DNA from: an uncultured Flavobacteriaceae bacterium
GTDB lineage: Bacteria > Bacteroidota > Bacteroidia > Flavobacteriales > Flavobacteriaceae
Direction: 5' to 3'
Length of the DNA: 44,141 bases
Assembly (NCBI GenBank): GCA_905380995.1
Contig: CAJPUS010000050.1
Location: forward strand, 1-44,141
Positions within the stretch are counted from its first letter, which is position 1; the number at the start of each line of letters is the position of its first letter. Shown here piece after piece: positions 18,571 to 27,654 of this stretch. The position numbers and the translations under genes are program-made. A model generated the notes under the pieces. The model saw only the letters and a program-made list of their open reading frames with translations. It was not told the origin of the DNA and ran no database searches.

Positions 18571-19237
18571 AACTATACTTAACAGAAATAATATTTGCAG
18601 AGGAATTTGGACTGTACTTTTCTTTATATTTCTGATAAAAATAACGTAATGTTATATCTTGAGAATTAGTTATATATATTTTCTGACTAATCGCATATCT
18701 GTAGGATTTTTGATCGTTTCCATCTATTTCATCAAAATATTCAAAATAAATTTTTGGATTATTAGACCAATCTATCATTTTTAATTCAATCAATGGTCTC
18801 AAACGAATTCTCTTATTATATCTGTCTTTTCTGTCCAATGAAAAACGATTTTGATATGCGAATCTTAATTCAAAATTTAATTTATTAGAATTGAATTTCT
18901 TTTCAATTCCAAACCTATATCGCATCATATTTTCAAAGCCTTGAATTCCACCATTATTATCATTTCTGCTGTAATATCTTAATTGGCCTAATAATGTTAA
19001 ATTGTTTATTGGTTCATAAGATATTTCTGACTCAGTAATATATGTGTCAATTACATTAAGGTTTTCTTTTAATCTAAAATGTTGGCTTAAATCTATTTTC
19101 AAAATTTCATTAACCTCGAAACCATACTCAACAGATGACCACCCTTTTAATTCATTAGATTGGCTAAAACAAAAGTTGCTTAGTTGAATAAAAATTAATA
19201 ATGTAAAAAATCGGTTTGATTCTTTAATAATAAACAT
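18563..19237 (-). CDS. DUF2490 domain-containing outer-membrane protein
   Basis: Signal peptide; GWSSVEYGFEVNEILKIDLSQHFRLKENL..., RYRFGIEKKFNSNKLNFELRFAYQNRF barrel pattern typical of DUF2490. Confidence 0.75.
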   Translation of the reverse strand: MFIIKESNRFFTLLIFIQLSNFCFSQSNELKGWSSVEYGFEVNEILKIDLSQHFRLKENLNVIDTYITESEISYEPINNLTLLGQLRYYSRNDNNGGIQGFENMMRYRFGIEKKFNSNKLNFELRFAYQNRFSLDRKDRYNKRIRLRPLIELKMIDWSNNPKIYFEYFDEIDGNDQKSYRYAISQKIYITNSQDITLRYFYQKYKEKYSPNSSANIISVKYSFD

Positions 19238-19838
19238 GGATAGTAATAATGTTTAAGTTTTTATCAATTTTAAATACTTTAAAAGTCTTCACATTAATAT
19301 TAAGATTTTTTTCTTGCTTTTTAATTTCATCATCAATTATCTTTTTTGTATTTCTATCTGTATAATCAAGCTGCAATACGATTCTTCTATTAATATCTTC
19401 TGCAAGTGGATGAACTTTATTGTATGAGAATTTCATTAGAATAAATTCTCCAAAAATTATAAAAAATATAACCGTTAGGTTTATAATAATTAACTCACTT
19501 AGAGATAAAAACTCCTCTGAAAGAGCATTAATCACTGCCATTCCAATTGTAATAAATAAATAAGTCATTTCCTCTGTTTGAATAGGCTGTGTCCTATATC
19601 TTATAATCCCAAATATTGCAAACAAACCTAAAGCCATTCCGAGGTTAAGATCAAAATTCTTTAGAGTAAAGCATAAGAAGAACACAATTAGACTAATCAT
19701 CAAAAATGAAAAAGAAAATCGCCTTAAAACCATTTGTTTTGAAATTATTAGAATCATTAAAGCAATAAAAATCGTATTTACAGTAAACCTCACTAAAGCT
19801 GTGTTCCAATCAAATTCCATAAGAAGAAGAGATATCAT
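19224..19838 (-). CDS. DUF4956 domain-containing membrane protein
   Basis: GMALGLFAIFGIIRYRTQPIQTEEMTYLFITIGMAVINAL is the DUF4956 signature region. Confidence 0.8.
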   Translation of the reverse strand: MISLLLMEFDWNTALVRFTVNTIFIALMILIISKQMVLRRFSFSFLMISLIVFFLCFTLKNFDLNLGMALGLFAIFGIIRYRTQPIQTEEMTYLFITIGMAVINALSEEFLSLSELIIINLTVIFFIIFGEFILMKFSYNKVHPLAEDINRRIVLQLDYTDRNTKKIIDDEIKKQEKNLNINVKTFKVFKIDKNLNIITIHVYY

Positions 19839-19925
19839 TTTTTATGAGTATATGGGATAGTTACTTAAATATAGGTTAATCTAAAAATTAATCAAAATTG
19901 TACTAATAAGCAGAATAATGAATTA

Positions 19926-21185
19926 CTAAACTAATGACAATTCTTTCACTGCATCGACAAAACTATCAAGTTCTTTTGTAGTAGTAAAAATATTTGGACT
20001 AATTCTACAACCTTTTACATTTGCATAATCTATTGCAACGGTAAAAATTTTGTACTTTTCAAATAATAAATTTTCCATTTTTGATGGGCTCATATTTGTA
20101 AGCCCTACATTCCCAATTCCACAACTTCTATTAATATCTAAAGGAGTATTCACAATTACACTCTTCACATTCCTTAATTTATCGGACCAATATCTTTGAA
20201 GAAATCTCATTCTTTTTTCCTTTCTTTCAATTCCAATCCATTTTAAATAATCAATTGAATTTGAGATAGCAAGGTCAGTGTGGACAGGATGTGTCCCTAT
20301 GTGATTTAGTCTTTTAATATCCGACTTGTTAGTATTTCCATTTGCTAAGAGAGGCCAAATTCTATGTGTTTTATTTTTATTTACATAAAGTAGTCCTGCC
20401 CCAAGTGGAGTAGCTAGCCACTTGTGCAAACTTGATCCATAGTAATCACAATTAAAATCATCAATTGAAAAATCAAAATGTCCAACGCAATGAGCTCCGT
20501 CAACCATAACTTCAACTCCATGTCTATGCGCCATCTCACATATTTTTTTTATAGGAAGTATCTGACCTGTAATATTTATCATATGACAGACCATTATAAG
20601 CTTTGTCTTACTTGTAATTTGACTTTCATACAAGGACACTATTTCTTTATCATTTTTTGGATGATTAGGAACAGATACTATTTTATTAACAACACCATAT
20701 CTATTTGAAATTTGTTCAAACATTTCTTTCATTGTTCCATAATCTTGTTCTGCATAAATTGCCTCATCACCTTTTTTCCATGGAAAGCCTGAAATAACTA
20801 GATCAAGAGACTCTGTTGCATTTCTGGTAATGACAACTTGATCTGGCGATGACCCAACGATATTTGCAAGCTCACTTGTAACTCTATCTTTATTTTTTTT
20901 CAAATCATTTCTCATATAAAATGATCCCTCAATATTTACATACTTCACATGATTTATAAAATGTTCTAATATCGGATTAGGAATTATATTATAATAACCA
21001 CTTTCAAGATTAATATATTCATCCTTAAGAGTATAATGAGACCTTACAGTTTCCCATAATTTATCTTCATTATTTATGAATGGAAGAGTTTTTGATATAG
21101 GTTTAAAATCACTTAATTTATTAGCTGAAATTAAAGATGAAAATGATAAGGCACCTAATGATTTTATAAATCTCCTTTTGTCCAT
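19926..21185 (-). CDS. Class V aminotransferase-fold PLP enzyme (isopenicillin N epimerase-like) with Tat-like signal
   Basis: MDKRRFIKSLGALSFSSL; VMVDGAHCVGHFDFSIDDFNCDYYGSSLHKWLATPLGAGLLY PLP-Lys region. Confidence 0.85.
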   Translation of the reverse strand: MDKRRFIKSLGALSFSSLISANKLSDFKPISKTLPFINNEDKLWETVRSHYTLKDEYINLESGYYNIIPNPILEHFINHVKYVNIEGSFYMRNDLKKNKDRVTSELANIVGSSPDQVVITRNATESLDLVISGFPWKKGDEAIYAEQDYGTMKEMFEQISNRYGVVNKIVSVPNHPKNDKEIVSLYESQITSKTKLIMVCHMINITGQILPIKKICEMAHRHGVEVMVDGAHCVGHFDFSIDDFNCDYYGSSLHKWLATPLGAGLLYVNKNKTHRIWPLLANGNTNKSDIKRLNHIGTHPVHTDLAISNSIDYLKWIGIERKEKRMRFLQRYWSDKLRNVKSVIVNTPLDINRSCGIGNVGLTNMSPSKMENLLFEKYKIFTVAIDYANVKGCRISPNIFTTTKELDSFVDAVKELSLV

Positions 21186-21217
21186 TTAATTAGTAATTTT
21201 ATTTCAATTTAATAAAA

Positions 21218-21433
21218 ATGTTTAAGCATTTTGATTTTTATTTATTGATTTTCACATTATTAATTGGATGTTCAAAATCTGAAAACCAAGCATGTAAGTC
21301 TGAAAAAAAACTAATTGCATGTACCAAAGAATACATGCCAGTTTGTGGTTGTGATAATACAACATATTCCAATAGATGTATAGCTCAATCGGAAGGAGTA
21401 ATTACTTGGAGTGTTGGTGTCTGTAATAATTAA
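21218..21433 (+). CDS. Kazal-type serine protease inhibitor domain lipoprotein
   Basis: LLIGCSKS lipobox; ACTKEYMPVCGCDNTTYSNRCIAQSEGVITWSVGVC Kazal Cys spacing. Confidence 0.85.
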   Translation: MFKHFDFYLLIFTLLIGCSKSENQACKSEKKLIACTKEYMPVCGCDNTTYSNRCIAQSEGVITWSVGVCNN

Positions 21434-21601
21434 TTTTCCCAAAATTTATTTTAAAACTTAATTAGTTGGGATTAGAAAATCTACATTGATGATTTCATTG
21501 ATTTCAACTTGATTCTAGGCAAAAATTAATCACGGAATATCAATATTAAAAGTAAAATAAAGATAACAGATTATAGTTTTTAGCTAAATTTACTGCTTTG
21601 A

Positions 21602-23839
21602 ATGAATAAAATTAAAATCTTCATATTAACATTTATTTTTTCAAATCTTTGTTTTGCACAGAAAGAATTTAATTTAATAAAATCATTAGAGAATGATATT
21701 GTATTAGATGGAATTATTTCTGCTGATGAAAAAAGAAATTCGTTGGTTACTTCAATTGATTATGAACAGGAGCCAGGTGATAATATTGCCACAAAACTTC
21801 AATCAGAAGTTTTTATTACTTATACTGATACCTTCATTTATTTTGGAGTAAAAGCCTATGGAAATCCAGAAAATATAAGAGGCCAAGTAAAGCCAAGAGA
21901 TCAATCAGAATATGAGAATGAAGACATGATATTCATTAGGATTGACCCTTTTGGTGACTCAAGATCTAATTATATTTTAGGATCAAATGCATTTGGAAGT
22001 CAAGTTGACCTAAGAGTTAAAAATGCAACTAATGAAGAAGATTCTTTTGATAGTGGCTACAATGCTGTTTTTGAAACTAAAAGTTCAATAGTAAAAGATG
22101 GATATGTTTTGGAATTTAAAATTCCAATTAATTCACTCCCCTATCCTCCAGGAAAAAATCAAATATGGAAATTTAATATATCTAGAGTTTTTACACTTAA
22201 TGGAACTTTTTACAGAAGTCAAACTCAGCCATATGATAGGTCAGACCCTTGCTGGGTTTGTCAAGTTACAGATAAACTAATTATGAAAAATATTGTATAC
22301 AAGGGGAAGACCGAATTACTGCCATACATCTCTTCAAATATTACCGGTCAAAGACAAACAGGATATAAAGATCCAATTAAATATGGTAAAATTAAAGGCG
22401 ATTTTGGTATTGGTCTCAACTACGATTTCTCTCCATCTTCTTCAATTGAAGCAACAATTAATCCTGACTTTTCTCAAATTGAAGCTGATGAAACACAAAT
22501 AGATATTAACTCTTCTTTTGCCCTAGATTACCCTGAGTTAAGACCTTTTTTTAATAAGGGAATGGATTTACTAAAATTTATGGATAGAGGATTTTACTCT
22601 AGGACCATTAACTCCCCTAGTTTTTCGTCAAAATTTGTTAATCTTGGACAAAATTCCGGTACGATTCTCTTAAGTGCTATTGATGAAGTTTCACCATATT
22701 TGATTGGTGGTGAGGATAAATCCTATAATGGAAATGGTGGGATTAGTTATGTAAACGCATTCCGACATCAGAGGCTAATTAATGAAGGGTCTAAATATGG
22801 ATTTTTTACAACAAACAGATACTTTAAAGAAGGTGGTTATGGAAATTTAATTGGAATTGATGGTCTTTTCACATTTAACAAAATTTGGAGATTCCAATTT
22901 GAATTATCTAAAAGTTTCAATAAAGAGCCTTTTGCAAATTGGATTGAAAGTGATGAAACATTTTTAGATAAAACTGTAAAACTAGATGGAGAAAATTTTA
23001 AAGGAAGTGCTAATTATATCAGACTATCTAGAAATACGGAACATTGGAATACCTACCTATTTTATAAAGGAATTTCTCCAGGTTTTAGAGCAGATGTTGG
23101 CTTTGTTCCTAGGATAAATAGAAGATATGGATCGATATATCAAGGTTATACAAGCTTTTTTGATAAAAAATATCTGAAAGAATTTAATACAAGCTTGAAA
23201 GGAGATATAAACTATAACTATGATAATCAATTAAAAACAAAAAATTTTGAATTTAATATAAGTATTAAAACATTTGGGAAAACAGAAATTGGATATGTTT
23301 ATGAGTATAATTTATTTAGAAAGTATCTAAATATTGATTTTAAACATTACGGAAAGTCAAGAATTGGAATACGAGGTTTTCCAACTGAAAAATTGACCTT
23401 TGATTTTGAAGGAAAAATTGGAAAAGAGATTGCATTTAATGAAGTAACACCAAAAATAGGAGAAGAAAAGACTATATTTTTTAGCCTTGCTTATAAGCTT
23501 GGTTATAATATCAACGTAAGTTCATCCATTAACTATTCTAGATTAGAAAATTTTAAAAATAACAAAGCAATTTATGATGGATACATATCAAGATTATCTT
23601 TTAGATATCAATTTAATAATGACTTTAGCATTAGGTTAGTCTCTGAATACAATAAGTTTAATGATACTTTTCTCCTTCAGCCTCTTATAAAGTGGAATCC
23701 AAACCCTTCAACAATTTTTTATATTGGTGGAATTCAAAATTCAATAAATAGTTTCGAATTAGAACCAGAAGATTTTGATCCTTTTAGGGTAAATAAATCT
23801 CAATTTTTTCTTAAATTTCAATACTTAATTGGAATTTAA
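21602..23839 (+). CDS. DUF5916 domain-containing outer-membrane protein (copy 3)
   Basis: LDGIISADEKRN..., INPDFSQIEADETQIDINSSFALDYPELRPFFNKG; ends FFLKFQYLIGI. Confidence 0.85.
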   Translation: MNKIKIFILTFIFSNLCFAQKEFNLIKSLENDIVLDGIISADEKRNSLVTSIDYEQEPGDNIATKLQSEVFITYTDTFIYFGVKAYGNPENIRGQVKPRDQSEYENEDMIFIRIDPFGDSRSNYILGSNAFGSQVDLRVKNATNEEDSFDSGYNAVFETKSSIVKDGYVLEFKIPINSLPYPPGKNQIWKFNISRVFTLNGTFYRSQTQPYDRSDPCWVCQVTDKLIMKNIVYKGKTELLPYISSNITGQRQTGYKDPIKYGKIKGDFGIGLNYDFSPSSSIEATINPDFSQIEADETQIDINSSFALDYPELRPFFNKGMDLLKFMDRGFYSRTINSPSFSSKFVNLGQNSGTILLSAIDEVSPYLIGGEDKSYNGNGGISYVNAFRHQRLINEGSKYGFFTTNRYFKEGGYGNLIGIDGLFTFNKIWRFQFELSKSFNKEPFANWIESDETFLDKTVKLDGENFKGSANYIRLSRNTEHWNTYLFYKGISPGFRADVGFVPRINRRYGSIYQGYTSFFDKKYLKEFNTSLKGDINYNYDNQLKTKNFEFNISIKTFGKTEIGYVYEYNLFRKYLNIDFKHYGKSRIGIRGFPTEKLTFDFEGKIGKEIAFNEVTPKIGEEKTIFFSLAYKLGYNINVSSSINYSRLENFKNNKAIYDGYISRLSFRYQFNNDFSIRLVSEYNKFNDTFLLQPLIKWNPNPSTIFYIGGIQNSINSFELEPEDFDPFRVNKSQFFLKFQYLIGI

Positions 23840-23844
23840 AAAAT

Positions 23845-24282
23845 ATGAAAGATAAAATTTTAATATTTGCAATTTTACTGGTGTTTTCATCTTGTAGCAT
23901 CTTTAAAACTTCACAAACAATAACTGAAAACAGCATTAATGAAACATTAAATGATAAAGTTGTTTCTGCAAACAAAAATCAGAAGTTTTTAGGAGATTAT
24001 GCCTTTGAGATTAAGGGTATTCCTTCAGGAGATGATGGTTCACTTACTATAAAAGTTTCTGCTGATAATGATATTCTCAAAGCTGAACTTACCGGAGATT
24101 CTGTAGAAGCATCTAGTTTCTTTTCAATTCAGACTGTTGAAGTTGAGGATGATATCCTCTTTATAGAGATTTTTGTTCCCGAGTATGGTATTACAGGTTT
24201 TTTTGAGCTATACGTTGAAGGTAACGAGGTAACTGGTTATGCTTTTGACATGTTTGAAATAATTGGGACAAAAACAGATTAA
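23845..24282 (+). CDS. Hypothetical lipoprotein
   Basis: LLVFSSCSIF lipobox; 5 nt downstream of DUF5916 copy 3. Confidence 0.65.
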   Translation: MKDKILIFAILLVFSSCSIFKTSQTITENSINETLNDKVVSANKNQKFLGDYAFEIKGIPSGDDGSLTIKVSADNDILKAELTGDSVEASSFFSIQTVEVEDDILFIEIFVPEYGITGFFELYVEGNEVTGYAFDMFEIIGTKTD

Positions 24283-24651
24283 TTATTGGGTAACCTCATA
24301 TTCAAATTCCCATAGGGGGTTATCAAGTTTATTAATTATATAATTTAGGGTAAGTTCTTCACCTGATTGGATTTTTTTTTGTGTAACTATTCTTATGTGT
24401 TTTATATTTCCAATCGATTCATGAGAGTCAGCTACAACAGCTTTACAATTTGGCATTTCATGATGATTTATAAATGCGCCTAATGGGAGCCTTATATAAT
24501 TATCAGGGAATCTTTCATCAAAGACATGAGATATACCAAGATCTATATTAATAAAAATATCCTGCGTGGCAAAAATTCCAAGACCTTCAATTTTACTCTC
24601 CTTTATAGTAATATAGTCAGGCAATGGTCTCCATTCTTTTTTTTCTTTCAT
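24283..24651 (-). CDS. SET domain-containing protein
   Basis: KIEGLGIFATQDI, GAFINHHEMPNCKAV, KKIQSGEELTLNY SET motifs. Confidence 0.85.
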   Translation of the reverse strand: MKEKKEWRPLPDYITIKESKIEGLGIFATQDIFINIDLGISHVFDERFPDNYIRLPLGAFINHHEMPNCKAVVADSHESIGNIKHIRIVTQKKIQSGEELTLNYIINKLDNPLWEFEYEVTQ

Positions 24652-24698
24652 AGCATTAATTTATGAATAATTATTTATTTGAATTAGATTTTAAATCT

Positions 24699-25355
24699 TC
24701 AATCACATTCTATTTGATATTCATTCCATATTTTATCTGGAGAAATATTAGGAAAGTAATAGCATTTTTTTGAACCATCAGGAAAAAATACATGCTTAAG
24801 GAAAGCTGTTGGTACATGAGCACCAGTATCTAAAATAATATGGTTTGAATCGAACTCTAAATATATTTCAATTTCTATATCTCCAAATTTGTCAGCCCAT
24901 TCCCTTACTTGTTGTTCTAGGTCAACCCATGCACCTCTGTTGAGATCATCATATTGAAGTGCAACATTTAAATAAGAAAAAGTTGAATATAAATTCTCAT
25001 ACGAATCATTAAATGATCCTGCTGGTGCCATATGACCCCTATCCCATCTATTTGAATGGTAATCATTATCATCTGATGTATATACTGAATCAACAGTATA
25101 AAATTTCATTCCATCTCTATCTGCATTTTTAACTATATCTCTTACAGTATATTTAACCCAATTTGGTTGCTCAAATTTTTCGTTGTAAGAAATTTGAAAA
25201 ATATTTGTATAAATTATAATAGAATCAATTCTTTCTCTATCTAATTGTTTAGATATTGAATCTTCAACTAAAACTTCATTATTTGATTTGCTCTTGTCCT
25301 TACCACATGAACTTATTATAATTAAAAAAAGTAATACATACTTCTGCATTATCAT
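24699..25355 (-). CDS. DNA/RNA non-specific endonuclease (NUC1 family) lipoprotein
   Basis: Lipobox ISSC; WDRGHMAPAGSF and LNVALQYDDLNRGAWVDLEQQVREWA. Confidence 0.85.
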   Translation of the reverse strand: MIMQKYVLLFLIIISSCGKDKSKSNNEVLVEDSISKQLDRERIDSIIIYTNIFQISYNEKFEQPNWVKYTVRDIVKNADRDGMKFYTVDSVYTSDDNDYHSNRWDRGHMAPAGSFNDSYENLYSTFSYLNVALQYDDLNRGAWVDLEQQVREWADKFGDIEIEIYLEFDSNHIILDTGAHVPTAFLKHVFFPDGSKKCYYFPNISPDKIWNEYQIECD

Positions 25356-26212
25356 TTCTTCAACCTCCTAATTAAACCCTCTTGAGCAACTGAAGCAATC
25401 ATGGTACCATCTTCTTTAAATATACTTCCCCTAGCAAACCCTCTGGAATTTGAAGCACTGGGACTTTCCATATCATATAAAAGCCAATCATTTATTGAAA
25501 AATCTCTGTGAAACCATAAAGCGTGATCAAGACTAGCATAGTAAGCTCTAGTTTTTGCAATCTCCTTTCTGTGAGGAAGAGATGCAGTTGCAAGGAGTTG
25601 ATAGTCACTGACAAATGCCAATAATTGATGATGAAATTGTAATGGCATATCTATTTTATCTTTTAATCTAAACCAACAATGATTAATTGGAAGTGCATTT
25701 TCTTTTCTTAAAAAAATATTTGTTCCTACAGGTTTAAAGTCAAACACTTTTGGGTGAGCAGCTAAAAATATTTGATACCTTTCAGCTAATTCCTCTTTAA
25801 GCTTTTCAGCTTGTTCAAAATCTGTCAATAATAATTTTGGACTTAAGACATTTGGCATTTGAATTTGGTGATCAAAACCTTCCTCATCTTTTTGAAAAGA
25901 AGCAGCCATATTAAAAATTGCCTTTCCCTTTTGAAACGCTACAACTCTTCGTGTTGTAAAACTTCCACCATTTCTAATATTATCAACTTCATAAATAACT
26001 GGTTCATTTAAATCACCAGGTAAAATAAAATATGCGTGCATTGAATGGGCTATTCTATCATTAGGTACAGTCTGATATGCAGCATGTAGTGACTGACTTA
26101 AAACTTGCCCACCAAATATTCTACCCCAAACAGTTTTATAATTTTGACCCTCAAATTTATTGTCTTCAAGTTTTTTGAGTGTAACTATTGAAATTAATTC
26201 ATCTATATCCAT
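25352..26212 (-). CDS. Acyl-CoA thioesterase II (TesB family)
   Basis: VWGRIFGGQVLSQSLHAAYQTVP, SMHAYFILPGD, SLDHALWFHRDFSINDWLLYDMESPSA. Confidence 0.9.
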   Translation of the reverse strand: MDIDELISIVTLKKLEDNKFEGQNYKTVWGRIFGGQVLSQSLHAAYQTVPNDRIAHSMHAYFILPGDLNEPVIYEVDNIRNGGSFTTRRVVAFQKGKAIFNMAASFQKDEEGFDHQIQMPNVLSPKLLLTDFEQAEKLKEELAERYQIFLAAHPKVFDFKPVGTNIFLRKENALPINHCWFRLKDKIDMPLQFHHQLLAFVSDYQLLATASLPHRKEIAKTRAYYASLDHALWFHRDFSINDWLLYDMESPSASNSRGFARGSIFKEDGTMIASVAQEGLIRRLKK

Positions 26213-26281
26213 GAAATTTTAAACACATTTGTGAACCCTTAAAAATAGCGACCTAATAGAACAAAGTTAGCAAAGATTGAT

Positions 26282-26289
26282 TATTTTTG
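26282..26289 (+). promoter_or_regulatory. Bacteroidota -7 element (TATTTTTG) upstream of M16 operon
   Basis: Exact TAnnTTTG match 31 nt upstream of the ATG at 26320; -33 not clear. Confidence 0.45.
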
Positions 26290-26319
26290 CGAACCAATAA
26301 CGTATATTAATTTATTATA

Positions 26320-27654
26320 ATGAGAAATATTTTAGCAATTATAGTCATTGCTTTTTCATTTTTAGCGGTGAATTCACAACAAATTGAATTTGTTGAATAT
26401 GACCTGGATAACGGACTTCACGTTATTCTTCATCAAGATAATACAGCGCCAGTTATAACTACTGCTGTTTCATATCACGTAGGATCTAAAGATGAGGAAG
26501 AGGGTCGAACAGGATTTGCTCACTTTTTTGAGCACTTACTATTTGAAGGAACAAAAAACATTGAGGCGGGTCAATGGTTTAAAATTGTAGAAGCGAATGG
26601 TGGATCAAATAATGCATATACATCAGATGACCAAACTTATTATTACGAAGTTTTTCCGTCTAATAAACTAGAGTTGAGTTTATGGATGGAATCTGAAAGA
26701 ATGTTACATCCAATAATAAGACAAGATAATAGAATTACATTACAGGAAGGTGTCGTAAAAGAAGAAAAAAACTTTAGACTTAGGAATGCTCCATATGGAG
26801 CTCTTCTGTATGCAGTAAGAAGTAATCTTTATAGAAAACATCCATATGGAAGGTTAACAATTGGATTAGATAAAGATCTTGAGGCAGCAAATATTGACGA
26901 TTTTAAGAAATTTAATCAACTATACCACAAACCAAATAATGCTACCTTAGTTGTTGCAGGTGACATAGATGTTGTAGAAGCTAAAATGTTGATTAAAAAG
27001 TATTTTAATGATATTCCTAGTTCCGAGCTAATTAAAAAACAATTCCCAAAAGAAGATCCAATAACAGAGACAATTGAGGCAACTTGGTATGACCCTAATA
27101 TCCAAGTCCCAGCACTATTAATTGGTTATATAACACCTAAAATGACTACTAGAGAATCTAGAGTTCTTAATTTACTATCCACTTATTTAAGTGATGGTAA
27201 AAGCTCTGTACTTTACAAAAAAATGATTGACGAAAAGAAAATGGCTCTAGGAGTTCAAACTATTAATCTTGCTCAAGAAGACCATGGTACATATTTAATG
27301 TTGGCGGTGCCTCTTGATAACTTTACACTTGATGATTTATTATGCGAAATAGATGAGGAGATTAGTAAAGTTCAAAAAGATTTAATTTCAGATAGAGATT
27401 ATAAGAAACTACAGAATATTCTTGAATCTCAATTTGTTAGCAGAAATGCCTCAATCGAGGGAATTGCAAATTCTCTCTCTGACTACCACACATTTTATGG
27501 AGATACAAATCTAGTAAATACTGAAATTGAAATTTATCAGAGTGTAACTAAAGAAGAGATAAGAGAAGTTGCGAGAAAATATTTAATGCCAAATCAAAGA
27601 GTAATAGTAGATTACTTGCCAGGGGATGAAAACAATAAAACAATAATAGAATAA
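26320..27654 (+). CDS. M16 family zinc metallopeptidase, catalytic subunit
   Basis: Signal peptide; HxxEH zinc motif in GFAHFFEHLLFEGTKN. Confidence 0.9.
   Translation: MRNILAIIVIAFSFLAVNSQQIEFVEYDLDNGLHVILHQDNTAPVITTAVSYHVGSKDEEEGRTGFAHFFEHLLFEGTKNIEAGQWFKIVEANGGSNNAYTSDDQTYYYEVFPSNKLELSLWMESERMLHPIIRQDNRITLQEGVVKEEKNFRLRNAPYGALLYAVRSNLYRKHPYGRLTIGLDKDLEAANIDDFKKFNQLYHKPNNATLVVAGDIDVVEAKMLIKKYFNDIPSSELIKKQFPKEDPITETIEATWYDPNIQVPALLIGYITPKMTTRESRVLNLLSTYLSDGKSSVLYKKMIDEKKMALGVQTINLAQEDHGTYLMLAVPLDNFTLDDLLCEIDEEISKVQKDLISDRDYKKLQNILESQFVSRNASIEGIANSLSDYHTFYGDTNLVNTEIEIYQSVTKEEIREVARKYLMPNQRVIVDYLPGDENNKTIIE

Noticed and set aside
24283-25355. SET protein plus secreted NUC1 nuclease considered as a defence or toxin system
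   Set aside because: Nuclease carries a lipoprotein signal and both are common housekeeping-type accessory genes in Bacteroidota; no immunity gene, toxin delivery domain or other defence marker nearby.
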